In this document: one piece after another, positions 6,869 to 16,256 of the stretch | Layout of the letters: each line of letters begins with the position of its first letter | Position numbering within the stretch: the first letter of the stretch is position 1 | DNA from: Ferrovibrio sp. MS7 | Lineage (GTDB): Bacteria; Pseudomonadota; Alphaproteobacteria; Ferrovibrionales; Ferrovibrionaceae | Reading direction: 5' to 3' | Assembly (NCBI RefSeq): GCF_038404985.1 | Contig: NZ_JBBKBA010000001.1 | Coordinates: 2,384,001 to 2,448,000 of the forward strand | DNA: 64,000 nucleotides | Program-made: the position numbers and the translations under genes | The notes under the pieces: model-generated | Told to the model about the DNA's origin: nothing | The model's input: the letters and a program-made list of their open reading frames with translations, nothing else | The model's database searches: none

Positions 6869-7267
6869 TTATGCCGGCTGTGCCAGCAGCGGCCGCATCC
6901 GGTCCTCGGCGATGAAATACTTGCGCGCATAGGCAACGATCTGGCCGTCGGTGGGATGGTCCACGGTCTCGACACCAGCGATGCGTGCTTCAAGCTGCGG
7001 CTTGGCGCGATGGGCGTAGCGGATGAATTCCAGCTTGGCATTGCCGGGACCGAGTACCAGGATTTCGCCGCTGCCATCGAGCGACGCGGCAATGGCGTCG
7101 AAGAAGCCGGTGTCGATGGCCTGCTTGCCGGCGCCGGGTTGGCCGGCCTTGTGATGCAGGTGATGCTTGTGGCCGTGCACGGTGAGCTTTTCCGCTTCCT
7201 CGCGATTGAACTGGAAGACGCGGGCCTCGGCATGGTCGAGCCAGACAACGGCGTGGTAATGCGACAT
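6869..7267 (-). CDS. eRF1-domain-like small conserved protein
   Basis: A 132-residue soluble protein, start MSHYHAVVWLDHAEARVF, matching a family of proteobacterial proteins usually annotated as translational machinery or eRF1-like proteins. Recognisable parts are the His-rich HGHKHHLHHKAG, GEILVLGPGNAK, GVETVDHPTDGQIVAYARKYF and the acidic-basic helices between. The ATG at 7265-7267 has an AAGGAAG ribosome-binding site; the frame continues 7 codons further upstream but has no better start. The family fold resembles archaeal eRF1 N-domains. The cellular role is not established, and a role in ribosome rescue or stress is only a guess. Confidence 0.75.
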   Translation of the reverse strand: MSHYHAVVWLDHAEARVFQFNREEAEKLTVHGHKHHLHHKAGQPGAGKQAIDTGFFDAIAASLDGSGEILVLGPGNAKLEFIRYAHRAKPQLEARIAGVETVDHPTDGQIVAYARKYFIAEDRMRPLLAQPA

Positions 7268-7333
7268 GGGCTGCTTCCTTTGCTGCAATGGAAGCAGGCT
7301 AGCGCGGCGCTCTCCGCCGCGCCTTGACGCAGG

Positions 7334-8818
7334 TCAATCGCCGTAGCTTTCGGGCAGGTGATCCGGGCCGGCATAATCGCTGAAGCGGGTCAGGTTCGGC
7401 TCGAAATGCAGCACCACGCGGCCGATCGGGCCGTGGCGCTGCTTGCCGACGATGACTTCGGCGAGGTTGGCGATGCGCGCCATCTTGTCCTGCCACACGG
7501 CATGCTCGGGCGTGCCTTCCGTGGGCTGCTTGCGCATCTCGTAATATTCCTCGCGGTAGACGAACATCACCACGTCGGCGTCCTGCTCGATGGCGCCCGA
7601 TTCACGCAAGTCGGAAAGCTGCGGCCGCTTGTCGTCGCGGCTCTCAACGGCGCGGCTGAGCTGGGACAGCGCCACCACCGGCACGTTCAGGTCCTTGGCC
7701 AGCGCCTTCAGCGCCTGGGTCACTTCCGAGATTTCCTGCACGCGGTTGTCGTTGCGGCGCGAATTCGAGCCGCGCACGAGCTGCAGGTAGTCGACGACGA
7801 TCAGCCCGATATTGGCGGTACGTTTCAGGCGCCGCGCGCGGCTGCGCAGCAGCGAGATCGAGATGGCGCCGGTATCGTCGATATAGAACGGCACCTGGCT
7901 CAACAGCTTGGCCGTCGGCACGATCTGGCGGCTGAATTCCTCTTCCGAGATTTCGCCGCGGCGCAGCTTCTCGGACGTGACGCCGCTCTGCTCGGAGAGA
8001 ATACGCGTGGCGAGCTGTTCCGCCGACATTTCTAGGCTGAAGAAGGCGACCGGGGCGCCGCGCTCGCCGCCGCTCTCGAAATAAAGCTTGGCGGCGTTGA
8101 ACGCCATGTTGGTGGCCAACGCGGTCTTGCCCATGGAGGGGCGGCCGGCGAGGATCAGCAGGTCGCTCTTGTGCAGGCCGCCGAGCTTGCCATCGAGATC
8201 CTTCAGCAAGGTCTCGACGCCGCTCATGCCGCCCTTCTTCCAGGCGGCGTCGATCATCTCGATCGACTGGCGCATGGAATCCTTGAAGGCGATGAAGCCG
8301 CCTTCGGCGTTGCCTTCATCGGCGAGCTTGAACAACTGCTGCTCGGCATCCTCGATCTGGCCGCGCGCTGCTTCGTCCACCTTGGGATCATAGGCGCGGT
8401 TCACCATGTCCTCGCCGACGCGGATCAGTTCGCGCCGCATGGCGAGATCGTGGATCACGCGGGCGTAATCCTCGGCATTGATCACCGTGGTGGCAGCGGC
8501 GGCGAGGCGGGCGAGGTAGGAGGTGCCGCCGACCTGCGCCAGCAATTCATCGCGCTCGAAATACGCCTTCAGCGTCACCGGGTTGGCGATCTCGCCGCGC
8601 TCCACCAGGGTCAGCGCCGCTTCATAGATGCGGCGATGCGCTTCGTTGTGGAAATGCTCCGGCCTTAAGAATCCCGAGACGCGGTGCGCCGCGTCGTTAT
8701 TCACCAGGATGGCGCCAAGCAGTTCCTGCTCCGCATCCAGGTTGTGCGGCGGCACGCGGTAGATCGGCTCGTCGCTATTGGCGGCGGGGGAGGCGGGGAG
8801 CGAAACGGGTGCGTTCAT
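7334..8818 (-). CDS. dnaB: Replicative DNA helicase DnaB
   Basis: The hexameric helicase that unwinds DNA ahead of the replisome. Residue numbers are from the ATG at 8816-8818. The DnaB N-terminal domain (about 20-125) begins VPPHNLDAEQELLGA, followed by the linker and the RecA-like motor with Walker A GRPSMGKT at 225-232, then LIVVDYLQL and the SQLSRAVE motif. An in-frame TTG at 8837-8839 would add 7 residues; neither start has a strong ribosome-binding site, so the start is uncertain by that amount. The gene is downstream of, and co-oriented with, rpsF-rpsR-DUF2232-rplI but separated from them by a terminator. No intein is seen. Confidence 0.96.
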   Translation of the reverse strand: MNAPVSLPASPAANSDEPIYRVPPHNLDAEQELLGAILVNNDAAHRVSGFLRPEHFHNEAHRRIYEAALTLVERGEIANPVTLKAYFERDELLAQVGGTSYLARLAAAATTVINAEDYARVIHDLAMRRELIRVGEDMVNRAYDPKVDEAARGQIEDAEQQLFKLADEGNAEGGFIAFKDSMRQSIEMIDAAWKKGGMSGVETLLKDLDGKLGGLHKSDLLILAGRPSMGKTALATNMAFNAAKLYFESGGERGAPVAFFSLEMSAEQLATRILSEQSGVTSEKLRRGEISEEEFSRQIVPTAKLLSQVPFYIDDTGAISISLLRSRARRLKRTANIGLIVVDYLQLVRGSNSRRNDNRVQEISEVTQALKALAKDLNVPVVALSQLSRAVESRDDKRPQLSDLRESGAIEQDADVVMFVYREEYYEMRKQPTEGTPEHAVWQDKMARIANLAEVIVGKQRHGPIGRVVLHFEPNLTRFSDYAGPDHLPESYGD

Positions 8819-9007
8819 GACGGCGGAATGACTAACCAATGACAGGAGAGGCCGGGCGGGGCATTAAGACGGATTGAAGAAGCGGGCGCCATGCTGGCGT
8901 GTTTTCATTCACACCAAATATTCCGGTGGATAAACCGCCCTCGAATATCAATGCTTTGCGGATGCTTATCCACAGCTACAACAACAGCGTGCGCTTGCTT
9001 GCCTAAG

Positions 9008-9078
9008 ATCCTCGGCTCGGAGGCCGAGGATGACGATGCTGTAATTTTCATCGCCATGCCCGGACTTGCCCCGGGCAT
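9008..9078. repeat. Paired intergenic palindromes (REP-like) upstream of dnaB
   Basis: Two hairpins: ATCCTCGGC pairing with GCCGAGGAT at 9008-9031, and ATGCCCGG pairing with CCGGGCAT at 9056-9078. They belong to the family also seen at 19.5, 51.7 and 55.6 kb. In the remaining dnaB-rplI gap (8819-9161) I see an AT-richer stretch at 8900-8990 that could hold the dnaB promoter, and the rplI terminator, but no gene. Confidence 0.7.
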
Positions 9079-9099
9079 CTCGAGGAGATTGAGGCAAAG

Positions 9100-9127
9100 A
9101 AAAACCCGCCGGAAAAGTTCCGGCGGG
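9100..9127 (-). terminator. Rho-independent terminator after rplI
   Basis: A 10-bp perfect stem (CCCGCCGGAA with TTCCGGCGGG, 9105-9127, 3-base loop) followed on the minus strand by five T residues at 9100-9104 and more just beyond. Confidence 0.9.
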
Positions 9128-9161
9128 CTGATCTTGAGCGCCGACGCGCGGTTGTCGAAGC

Positions 9162-9698
9162 TTAGGCTTCGGCTTCCTCGGTCTCTTCGGCTTCCTCGGC
9201 TTCCGGCTGCTCGAAGAAAGCCTCGCCGGTGCCGGCCTGGGCTTCGGCTTCGGACGCCGAGCGGGCGACGTTCACCTTGACCGAGACGCTGACTTCCGGA
9301 TGCAGGGTGACCTGCACTTCCGAGATGCCGATGGCCTTGATCGGGGTGGTGAGCACCACCTGACCGCGGCTGATGGTGAAGCCGGCCTCGGTGGCGGCTT
9401 CGGCGATGTCGCGGGCGCTGACCGAGCCGTAGAGCTGGCCGCTGTCGCCAGCCTGGCGCAGGATGGTGACCGACAGGCCGGTCATCTTCTCGGCAACCTT
9501 CTCGGCTTCGCCGCGCTGCGCGAGGTTCTGCGCCTCGAGCTGGGCGCGCTGCTTCTCGAACTGGGCCTTGTTGGCGGCAGTGGCGCGCAGCGCCTTCTTG
9601 CGCGGCAGCAGGAAGTTACGGGCAAAGCCGTCCTTCACCTTCACCACATCGCCCATCTGGCCGAGCTTCTCGACCCGCTGCAAAAGGATCACGTCCAT
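9162..9698 (-). CDS. rplI: 50S ribosomal protein L9
   Basis: A 178-residue L9 with the canonical N-terminal domain [21 protein letters not shown] and [13 protein letters not shown], a central helix and the rRNA-binding C-domain (about 75-150). It has a Glu/Ala-rich acidic tail ([13 protein letters not shown]), common in alphaproteobacteria. The ATG overlaps the stop of the preceding DUF2232-type gene by one base (TGATG), showing tight coupling in the rpsF operon. Confidence 0.98.
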   Translation of the reverse strand: MDVILLQRVEKLGQMGDVVKVKDGFARNFLLPRKKALRATAANKAQFEKQRAQLEAQNLAQRGEAEKVAEKMTGLSVTILRQAGDSGQLYGSVSARDIAEAATEAGFTISRGQVVLTTPIKAIGISEVQVTLHPEVSVSVKVNVARSASEAEAQAGTGEAFFEQPEAEEAEETEEAEA

Positions 9699-10660
9699 CA
9701 GTCACTCTCCCGGCTGGTTCCTGCCCCGGCGCCACGCCGGCGGAAACCCGCCCATTCCTCGATCAATCCCAGGCCCACCACCAGTATTCCAACCAGTGCG
9801 CTGGCCACCACCAAGGCAGCGTAGAACGCCGCCAAAATCAAACCCGTCGCTGGCGCCCTGCCGGCCAGCGCATGCACCACCGCCAGCCCCTGCAAAAAAT
9901 AGGGGAAGGCGAGGATCGCCGCCGCCGTGGCAGCGATGAAACGCGTCTCCTGCGGCAGCAGCAGCGCCAGCCCGACCGCGCCCGCCAGTGCTATGGCAAG
10001 GAAGCGCGGCAAGGTCAACGCGGCGTATTGCGGCGTCGGCCGGGCATTCTGCTTCACCAGCACCGCCAGCCCCTGGGCCAGGGTGCCGTTGATGGTCAGC
10101 ATGGTCAGCCAGCTCATGGCCACCACCGCCGGCATCAACCGTGAGGCCGTTGCCGCCAGGTCCTTCGCCGTCTGCTGCCCGCCTTCGGGCTGCATCACCG
10201 AGAAGAACTGCGCCAGCACCGGCTGCAGCACGCCCGGCAAGCCGCCTTCGCGGCCCGCCGTGGCAAGCAGGGCAAGGGCAAACAGAAGCCCAGCCCAACC
10301 TGCCAACCGCATAATCAGGCCGCCGACCGGATACCAGTCGAGGCCATCAACCACATTGGCGCCGCTATCCGCTTCCTCTGCCGGGCGGGCAAGCAAGGCC
10401 TGCCGCACCAGCCAGAGCGCCGGCAGACCGAACAGCAGCGCGAACACCACTGCGGCCTGCAGGCCATTGAAGCCCGACACCAATGTGCCGGCAGCCACCG
10501 CCCACCCTGCTGCACCGACGCCCTTGGTGAGGCCGGCAAAGAACAGCGGCAGCGGGGCCAGATACCCGAGCATCAATCCCAGCGGACCAGCGGCGGCAGT
10601 CATCACCAGCAGGGCGCTGGCTATGCCGGCAAGCAGGCCGAAGACGAGACTGCGAGTCAT
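9698..10660 (-). CDS. DUF2232-type polytopic membrane protein
   Basis: A 320-residue inner-membrane protein with about eight hydrophobic helices. Its length, start ([19 protein letters not shown]) and position between rpsR and rplI identify it as the DUF2232-type membrane protein found at this place in alphaproteobacteria. The function is unknown; the fold is thought to resemble ECF S-components or YybS-type proteins. Its stop overlaps the rplI start, so its expression is tied to ribosomal protein synthesis. The gap to rpsR is about 57 bases. Confidence 0.8.
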   Translation of the reverse strand: MTRSLVFGLLAGIASALLVMTAAAGPLGLMLGYLAPLPLFFAGLTKGVGAAGWAVAAGTLVSGFNGLQAAVVFALLFGLPALWLVRQALLARPAEEADSGANVVDGLDWYPVGGLIMRLAGWAGLLFALALLATAGREGGLPGVLQPVLAQFFSVMQPEGGQQTAKDLAATASRLMPAVVAMSWLTMLTINGTLAQGLAVLVKQNARPTPQYAALTLPRFLAIALAGAVGLALLLPQETRFIAATAAAILAFPYFLQGLAVVHALAGRAPATGLILAAFYAALVVASALVGILVVGLGLIEEWAGFRRRGAGAGTSRESD

Positions 10661-10717
10661 CGCGACGCCATACCAACCGGGCGGAACCAGAAAAGGTGCC
10701 GCCCGGCCTTACTCACA

Positions 10718-11032
10718 TCACTTGATGACGAAGGGCAGCAGAGCCAGGTTGCGCGCGCGCTTGATGGCGGTCGCCAGCTCGCGCTGCTTCTTGGCCGAAA
10801 CTGCGGTGATGCGCGACGGCACGATCTTGCCGCGCTCGGAGATGAAGCGCGACAGCAGCTTCACATCCTTGTAGTCGATCTTCGGGGCATTGGCGCCGGA
10901 GAACGGGCAGGTCTTGCGACGGCGGAAGAACGGACGGCGCGCGCCGCCAGCACCACCAGCCGCGCCACCGGCACCGCCGGCGCCGCCACGACGCTCACCA
11001 CCCTGCGAGGAACCACGCTGCTGGAAAGCCAT
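10718..11032 (-). CDS. rpsR: 30S ribosomal protein S18
   Basis: A 104-residue S18. The core [20 protein letters not shown] and [20 protein letters not shown] is canonical. The N-terminus carries an extra Gly/Ala/Arg-rich extension (residues about 8-34, [20 protein letters not shown]) not found in E. coli S18. Its ATG overlaps the rpsF stop by one base (TAATG). Confidence 0.97.
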   Translation of the reverse strand: MAFQQRGSSQGGERRGGAGGAGGAAGGAGGARRPFFRRRKTCPFSGANAPKIDYKDVKLLSRFISERGKIVPSRITAVSAKKQRELATAIKRARNLALLPFVIK

Positions 11033-11493
11033 TATTCAGTCTCCCCGGTGGAGTCTTCACGGTCGCGCGGACGACGGTCGCCACGATCACCACGGTCGCC
11101 GCGGTCACCACGATCGAAACGGTCGCCACGATCGAAGCGGTCGCCTTCGCGGCGCGGACGATCTTCGCGGTTCTTGTTCTGCAGCATCACGGAGGGGCCT
11201 TCCTCCAAAGCTTCCACGCGCACGGTCATGTAGCGCAGGATGTCTTCGTTGATGCGCATGTTGCGCTCCAACTCGGCCACAGCGCCGCCCTCGGCGGTGA
11301 TGTTCAGAAGGACGTAGTGGCCCTTCTTGTTCTTCTTGATGCGGTAGGTCAGGTTGCGCAGGCCCCAATTCTCAGTCTTGGTGACTTCGCCGCCCTGGCC
11401 CTTGATGATATCGGTGAATTGCGCCGCCATTGCCTCGACCTGAGCGGTCGAGATATCCTGGCGCGCGATGAAAACGTTCTCGTAGAACGCCAT
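11032..11493 (-). CDS. rpsF: 30S ribosomal protein S6
   Basis: A 153-residue S6, beginning [21 protein letters not shown], with the ferredoxin-like core in the first 95 or so residues. The C-terminal tail is a run of RGD/FDRGD repeats (about 115-147), encoded by a 9-base DNA repeat, followed by an acidic end. An AAGGAGAG ribosome-binding site lies 9 bases before the ATG. It is the first gene of the operon rpsF-rpsR-DUF2232-rplI. Confidence 0.97.
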   Translation of the reverse strand: MAFYENVFIARQDISTAQVEAMAAQFTDIIKGQGGEVTKTENWGLRNLTYRIKKNKKGHYVLLNITAEGGAVAELERNMRINEDILRYMTVRVEALEEGPSVMLQNKNREDRPRREGDRFDRGDRFDRGDRGDRGDRGDRRPRDREDSTGETE

Positions 11494-11609
11494 CGTGCAG
11501 CTCTCCTTCTGGCTGTTAGCGGTCCGGTGCCGGGCGCCCCATGCGCTGGCGGGTCGGACCTAGCCGGAATTCCATGCGGAACCCCAGCAAGGAGCTATGT
11601 AGGCGGCGG

Positions 11610-11637
11610 ACTATACACATCGGCGGACGGCCCGCAA
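11610..11637 (-). promoter_or_regulatory. Promoter of the rpsF operon
   Basis: Minus strand TTGCGG (11632-11637) and TATAGT (11610-11615) with a 16-base spacer. This gives a 5' leader of a little over 100 bases before rpsF, long enough to hold a ribosomal-protein regulatory structure, though I did not recognise one. Confidence 0.6.
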
Positions 11638-11679
11638 GCGCTTTTTACCCTCTTTTGTACCCGGATTAACGATCTGCGC

Positions 11680-11707
11680 TTGCCTCGGGGGCGGGCCACC
11701 CTATAGT
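11680..11707 (+). promoter_or_regulatory. mnmA promoter, probably giving a leaderless mRNA
   Basis: TTGCCT (11680-11685) and TATAGT (11702-11707) with a 16-base spacer. The mnmA ATG begins only 9 bases after the -10 box, so transcription would start at or within about 2 bases of the start codon. No ribosome-binding site is present. Confidence 0.55.
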
Positions 11708-11715
11708 GCGCCCCC

Positions 11716-12840
11716 ATGAATTCCCTCGGTTTCGCCAAGCCCGAAGGCCAGACCCGCGTGGTTGTGGCCATGTCCGGTGGTGTCGACAGTTCGGTGGTGG
11801 CCGGGCTGCTGAAGCGCCAGGGCTATGACGTGGTCGGCATCACGCTGCAGCTTTACGACCATGGCGAGGCGATCCGCCGCAAGGGCGCCTGCTGCGCGGG
11901 CCAGGATATCCACGATGCCCGCACGGTCGCCGCCCGGCTCGACATGCCGCATTACGTGCTGGATTACGAAAGCCGCTTCCGCCAGAGCGTGATCGACGAT
12001 TTCGCCGATTCCTATATGCGCGGCGAAACCCCGATCCCCTGCATCCGTTGCAACCAGACGGTCAAGTTCCGCGACCTGCTGGCCGCCGCCCGCGACCTCG
12101 ATGCCGATTGCCTGGCCACCGGGCATTATGTCCGCCGCGTGCTGGGGGCGGATGGCGCGGAAATGCACCGGGGCCGTGATCCGCGCCGCGACCAGAGCTA
12201 TTTCCTCTACACGACGACGCGCGAACAGCTCGATTACCTGCGCTTTCCGCTCGGCGACATGGAAAAGCCCGCCGTGCGCGCCATTGCCGCCGATCTCGGC
12301 CTCTTGGTGGCCGAGAAGCCGGACAGCCAGGATATCTGCTTCGTGCCGGAAGGCGACTATGCCAGCGTGGTGACGCGGCTGCGCCCGGCCGCCGCCGAGC
12401 CCGGCGATATCGTGCATGTCGATGGCAGCATTCTCGGTCGCCACCAGGGCGTGATCCATTTCACCGTCGGCCAGCGCAAGGGGATCGGCATCGCGCATCA
12501 CGAGCCGCTTTATGTGGTGCGGATCGAGGCCGGCCAGCGCCGCGTCATCGTCGGCCCGAAGCCGGCCCTGGCGCAAAGCCGCGTGCGGCTTACCGGCCTC
12601 AACTGGCTGGCCGCCGAGCCGCTCAGCGAACAGGGCCGCGCCGTGCAGGTGAAACTGCGCTCGGCGCAGCCGGCAGTGGCGGCAATGGTCCATCCCGGCC
12701 AGGCGCCCGGCGAGGCGCTGTTGCTGCTCGATCAGCCGGAATACGGCGTGGCACCGGGCCAGGCCGGCGTGATGTATGACGGCGACCGCCTGCTCGGCGG
12801 CGGCTGGATCGCGCGCGAGGCGGCGGCGCAGGCGGCATAA
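11716..12840 (+). CDS. mnmA: tRNA-specific 2-thiouridylase MnmA
   Basis: Adds sulfur to U34 of tRNA-Lys, -Glu and -Gln using ATP. The 374-residue protein has the PP-loop AMSGGVDSS at 18-26, the catalytic Cys112 in RCNQTVKF and the second cysteine Cys208 in [11 protein letters not shown], with the C-terminal beta-barrel domain from about residue 220 (VGQRKGIGI). All catalytic residues are present. The gene stands alone, divergent from the rpsF operon and followed by a tRNA gene on the other strand. The start has no Shine-Dalgarno, which fits a leaderless transcript. Confidence 0.97.
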   Translation: MNSLGFAKPEGQTRVVVAMSGGVDSSVVAGLLKRQGYDVVGITLQLYDHGEAIRRKGACCAGQDIHDARTVAARLDMPHYVLDYESRFRQSVIDDFADSYMRGETPIPCIRCNQTVKFRDLLAAARDLDADCLATGHYVRRVLGADGAEMHRGRDPRRDQSYFLYTTTREQLDYLRFPLGDMEKPAVRAIAADLGLLVAEKPDSQDICFVPEGDYASVVTRLRPAAAEPGDIVHVDGSILGRHQGVIHFTVGQRKGIGIAHHEPLYVVRIEAGQRRVIVGPKPALAQSRVRLTGLNWLAAEPLSEQGRAVQVKLRSAQPAVAAMVHPGQAPGEALLLLDQPEYGVAPGQAGVMYDGDRLLGGGWIAREAAAQAA

Positions 12841-12891
12841 AGCTGACTGCTTGAGCATTCTGGATTTTCAGGGGAAATCGGCGCCTGAGGC

Positions 12892-12966
12892 TGGTAGCGG
12901 GGGGCGGGATTGAACCGCCGACCCAAGGCTTATGAGTCCTTTGCTCTACCACTGAGCTACCCCGCC
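12892..12966 (-). tRNA. tRNA-Met (CAT anticodon), 75 nt with encoded CCA
   Basis: Read on the minus strand, a full cloverleaf forms. The acceptor stem GGCGGGG pairs with CCCCGCT (one G-U), the D-arm is GCTC-loop-GAGC, the anticodon loop is CTCATAA, the T-arm is GGCGG-TTCAATC-CCGCC, and the end is ACCA. The last anticodon-stem pair is an A-G mismatch. A CAT anticodon could also be tRNA-Ile2 with lysidine; the acceptor sequence favours elongator Met. Confidence 0.88.
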
Positions 12967-13087
12967 ATAGGCAGCCTCAGGCGCGGCGGCAGACATAAGA
13001 GTCCGGCGCCGCCTTGTCAAGCGACCTTGGCCGCTGCCAGGGGACAAAAAGCCAGCAATCAGCGACAAAGAATGCGAGGGCAGCGAC

Positions 13088-13113
13088 AAAAAAAGCCGGG
13101 GTTGCCCCCGGCT
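13088..13113 (-). terminator. Rho-independent terminator after the aldolase gene
   Basis: The stem AGCCGGGG/CCCCGGCT (13094-13113, 4-base loop) is followed on the minus strand by seven T residues, 30 bases after the aldolase stop. Confidence 0.9.
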
Positions 13114-13142
13114 TTTCGGTTCCGCGCCCGAGGCGGCGGAAA

Positions 13143-14207
13143 TCAGTTCACGGTCTGCTTCAGCTTGCCGGTGGCGTAGCGGCGCGACATCTCTTCCAGA
13201 TCGACCGGGGTGATCTTGCCGGCCATGCCGGCGCAGCCGAACGAGATGTAGCGCGCCTTGCACACTTCGGTCGCCGCCTTCTGGGCGTCGGCGAGATACT
13301 TGCGCGGGTCGAACTCGCTCTTCTTGGTGGCGAGGTGCTTACGGATCGCGGCGGTCATGGCGAGGCGGATATCGGTGTCGATATTCACCTTGCGCACGCC
13401 ATACTTGATGGCTTCCTGAATCTCGCTCACCGGCACGCCGTAGGTTTCCTTCAGCTCGCCGCCATACTGGCGGATCTCGGCCAGCAATTCCTGCGGCACC
13501 GAGGAGGAGCCGTGCATCACCAGATGGGTGTTCGGGATGCGCTTGTTGATTTCCTTGATGCGGTCGATGGCGAGGATGTCGCCGGTCGGCTGGCGCGAGA
13601 ATTTGTAGGCGCCATGCGAGGTGCCGATGGCGATGGCGAGCGCGTCGCACTGGGTCTCGGCGACGAAATTCGCCGCTTCGGTCGGATCGGTCAGCAGCAT
13701 CTCGCGGGTCATGGTACCTTCGGCGCCATGGCCGTCTTCCTTGTCGCCGCGCATGGTCTCGAGCGAGCCAAGGCAGCCGAGTTCGCCTTCCACGGTGACG
13801 CCGATGCTATGCGCCAGGTCGGTCACCTTCTTGGTCACGGCGACGTTGTATTCGTAATCCGACGGCGTCTTGGCGTCTTCCTTGAGCGAGCCGTCCATCA
13901 TCACCGAGGAGAAGCCCGAGCGGATCGCGGCGATGCAGATCGCCGGCGAGGCGCCATGGTCCTGGTGCATCACCACCGGGATATGCGGATAGGCTTCGAC
14001 GGCGGCGACCACCAGATGGCGCAGGAAATGCTCGCCGGCATATTTGCGCGCACCGGCCGAGCCCTGCAGGATCACCGGGCTGTTGGTCTCGTTGGCCGCT
14101 TCCATGATGGCGCGGACCTGTTCCATGTTGTTGACGTTGAAAGCCGGCAGACCGTAGCCGTGCTCGGCCGCGTGATCCAAAAGCTGCCGCATCGACACCA
14201 ACGCCAT
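13143..14207 (-). CDS. fba: Class II fructose-bisphosphate aldolase
   Basis: Zinc-dependent aldolase of glycolysis, gluconeogenesis and the Calvin cycle. The 354-residue length and sequence match the class IIB/CbbA-type subfamily. Metal and substrate residues are visible: HQDHG (81-85), His198 in GTSHGAYK, His232 in VMHGSSSVP, and NIDTDIRLA. It is monocistronic, with its own terminator, and is followed at the 5' side by a co-oriented DMT transporter gene about 150 bases away. No other Calvin-cycle gene is nearby, so the cbb-type resemblance does not prove autotrophy. Confidence 0.95.
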   Translation of the reverse strand: MALVSMRQLLDHAAEHGYGLPAFNVNNMEQVRAIMEAANETNSPVILQGSAGARKYAGEHFLRHLVVAAVEAYPHIPVVMHQDHGASPAICIAAIRSGFSSVMMDGSLKEDAKTPSDYEYNVAVTKKVTDLAHSIGVTVEGELGCLGSLETMRGDKEDGHGAEGTMTREMLLTDPTEAANFVAETQCDALAIAIGTSHGAYKFSRQPTGDILAIDRIKEINKRIPNTHLVMHGSSSVPQELLAEIRQYGGELKETYGVPVSEIQEAIKYGVRKVNIDTDIRLAMTAAIRKHLATKKSEFDPRKYLADAQKAATEVCKARYISFGCAGMAGKITPVDLEEMSRRYATGKLKQTVN

Positions 14208-14354
14208 GATTTCCTCCGAAGATAAAGTGAAACTGCCCGGGTCCCTCCGGGTGCGGGCGGAAGGTATTGCAAAACGGCTGTCATATCCAGCCTGATCAGG
14301 GGAAACCCCGCCAGGAACCGCGACGCTCCCGGGTGTGGCGGAAAACCGCCGGAA

Positions 14355-15260
14355 TTAACGCAGCTTCTGGCGCTGTTCCAGGCGGCGGACACGTTCCCGG
14401 TGCAGCACGTAGAGGCCGGAGCCGACCACCACCACGATGCCGATCCAGGCCAGCATGTTGGGCCAGTCACCCCAGATCAGGTAGCCGAACAGCAGCGAGA
14501 AGATCAGCGCCACATAGCGGAACGGCGAAACCAGCGACAGGTCGCCATGCCGCATGGCGTCGATCACCATCTGGTAGCCGCCGATCAGGAAACAGGCGGC
14601 GCAGCAGAGCAAGGCCACGCTATGCAGGTTCATCGGCTGCCAGCCTTCCGCCACCGTCATGATGCCGCCGCCCAGCATCACCAGCACCGAAGTGCCCAGG
14701 GTGACGATCAGGGAGGGGATGCCGAGGCTGACCTGGCGGGTGATCATGTCGCGCGCGACGATGAACACCACCGAACCCAGCGCCACCAGCGACCAGCCAT
14801 TGAAGCCCTCGGCACTCGGCTGCACGATCAGCAGCACGCCACCAAAGCCGCAGACTACCGCCGTCCAGCGCCGCCAGCCGACGCTTTCGCGCAGCACGAT
14901 TGCCGCCACGGCGGTCAGCGCCAGCGGCGAGGTCATGCCGATGGCGCTGATATTGGCGATTGGCATGTGGAACAGGGCGGCGAGGTAAAGCACGGAGGCC
15001 AGCAGGTCGAGGATGCCGCGGCCGATCACGATCTTCTGCAGCACCAGGCCGAGCTGCGGCAGCAGGCCGTTGCTCCAGGCCAGCAGCAGGATCAGCACAT
15101 TGGCGACAATGCCGCGCACCAGCAGCACCTGCCCGAGTGAGGTATGCTCGCCGGCCAGCTTGATCAGCGTGTCGTTGGCGACGAACAGCATCATGCCGAG
15201 GATCATCGACATGACGCCACGGCGGTTGCCTTGGCCGAACAGCGGGGCGAGCAGGGACAT
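14355..15260 (-). CDS. DMT-superfamily (EamA) transporter
   Basis: A 301-residue inner-membrane protein with ten predicted helices in two EamA halves. Signs include FVANDTLIKLAGEH near the first helix, LYLAALFHMPIANISAIG in the first repeat and FRYVALIFSLLFGYLIWGDWP in the second. It ends with a basic tail (HRERVRRLEQRQKLR). It is the second of three EamA-type transporters in the window. Substrate unknown. Confidence 0.88.
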   Translation of the reverse strand: MSLLAPLFGQGNRRGVMSMILGMMLFVANDTLIKLAGEHTSLGQVLLVRGIVANVLILLLAWSNGLLPQLGLVLQKIVIGRGILDLLASVLYLAALFHMPIANISAIGMTSPLALTAVAAIVLRESVGWRRWTAVVCGFGGVLLIVQPSAEGFNGWSLVALGSVVFIVARDMITRQVSLGIPSLIVTLGTSVLVMLGGGIMTVAEGWQPMNLHSVALLCCAACFLIGGYQMVIDAMRHGDLSLVSPFRYVALIFSLLFGYLIWGDWPNMLAWIGIVVVVGSGLYVLHRERVRRLEQRQKLR

Positions 15261-15390
15261 TTCTCGGGCGGGGGTAAGCGTCGGAACGGGAGCGGGCGAG
15301 GGGGTAGAACGAACGGAGGGTCGTTTGTATGCACCCTAACCCCGGCAGCGGACCCTGACCAGGGCTCGGGCTGTGGAAAAGACTACTTCC

Positions 15391-15420
15391 AGTATGTAAC
15401 TGGCCAGTGTGTAACTGGCA
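15391..15420. repeat. Two-unit 15-bp direct repeat upstream of msrA
   Basis: AGTATGTAACTGGCC (15391-15405) and AGTGTGTAACTGGCA (15406-15420) are adjacent and agree at 13 of 15 bases. They lie about 75 bases upstream of msrA, a plausible place for a regulator-binding site. No function is known. Confidence 0.5.
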
Positions 15421-15494
15421 TGTGAGCGCAAAGGGTGCTTGACCCTGGCCGGCCAAGGGCCACATTGGCACAGCAACGCCCCAGGAGGCCCGCC

Positions 15495-16154
15495 ATGTTC
15501 TTCATGACCCCGCGCCACAAGACTGCGATGCCCGAGCCGGCCCGTGCCCTGAAGGGGCGGGCGGAAGCCATGCCGGTGCCAGGGAAGCACTTCATCAATG
15601 GCCGGCCGCTGCAGGCACCGTTCCCTGAGGGCCTGGAACAGGTGATCTTCGGGCTTGGCTGTTTCTGGGGCGCCGAGCGCAAATTCTGGCAATTGCCTGG
15701 CGTCTACTCCACGGCGGTCGGCTATGCCGCCGGCTACACCCCGAACCCGACCTATGAAGAGGTGTGCAGCGGCCTGACCGGGCATAATGAAGTGGTGCTG
15801 GTGGTCTATGATCCCAAGCTGGTCAGCTTCGATACCCTGCTCAAGACCTTCTGGGAAAGCCATGACCCGACTCAAGGCATGCGCCAGGGCAATGATGTCG
15901 GCACGCAATACCGCTCCGGCATCTATGTCACCACGCCCGAGCAGCGCCGCGCGGCGGAAGCTTCAGCGAAAGCCTACCAGGGTGCGCTGAGCGCCGCCCG
16001 GCGTGGCCGCATCACCACCGAGATCCTGGAGGCGCCGCGCTTTTACTATGCCGAGGATTATCACCAGCAGTATCTGGGCAAGAATCCGGGCGGCTATTGC
16101 GGCCTCGGCGGCACCGGCGTGTCCTGTCCCATCGGTACCGGGGTAGGGGCCTGA
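15495..16154 (+). CDS. msrA: Peptide-methionine (S)-S-oxide reductase MsrA
   Basis: Repairs oxidised methionine in proteins. The ATG at 15495 is preceded by an AGGAGG at 15482-15487, giving 219 residues. The active-site motif GCFWG has the catalytic Cys56. Conserved segments [21 protein letters not shown] and [13 protein letters not shown] follow, and the resolving cysteines lie in the C-terminal [13 protein letters not shown]. An N-terminal extension of about 40 residues before the core has no clear signal peptide, so the enzyme is probably cytoplasmic. It stands alone. Confidence 0.95.
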   Translation: MFFMTPRHKTAMPEPARALKGRAEAMPVPGKHFINGRPLQAPFPEGLEQVIFGLGCFWGAERKFWQLPGVYSTAVGYAAGYTPNPTYEEVCSGLTGHNEVVLVVYDPKLVSFDTLLKTFWESHDPTQGMRQGNDVGTQYRSGIYVTTPEQRRAAEASAKAYQGALSAARRGRITTEILEAPRFYYAEDYHQQYLGKNPGGYCGLGGTGVSCPIGTGVGA

Positions 16155-16256
16155 TTCATTTACCGGGGCCGGTCTGGGCTCTTGTATTCACCAGCGGGGC
16201 TGGGGCAATCTTCTAGTAACTGGCGCATAAACGCGCCCTGACAGGAGGTTGTAACG

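Noticed and set aside
11080-11155. 9-bp DNA repeat at the end of rpsF considered as a non-coding repeat element
   Set aside because: It is in frame and encodes the RGD-type tail of S6, common in this lineage.
12892-12966. tRNA-Ile2 (lysidine-modified CAT anticodon)
   Set aside because: The acceptor stem and D-arm fit elongator tRNA-Met better; not excluded completely because the anticodon stem has one mismatch.
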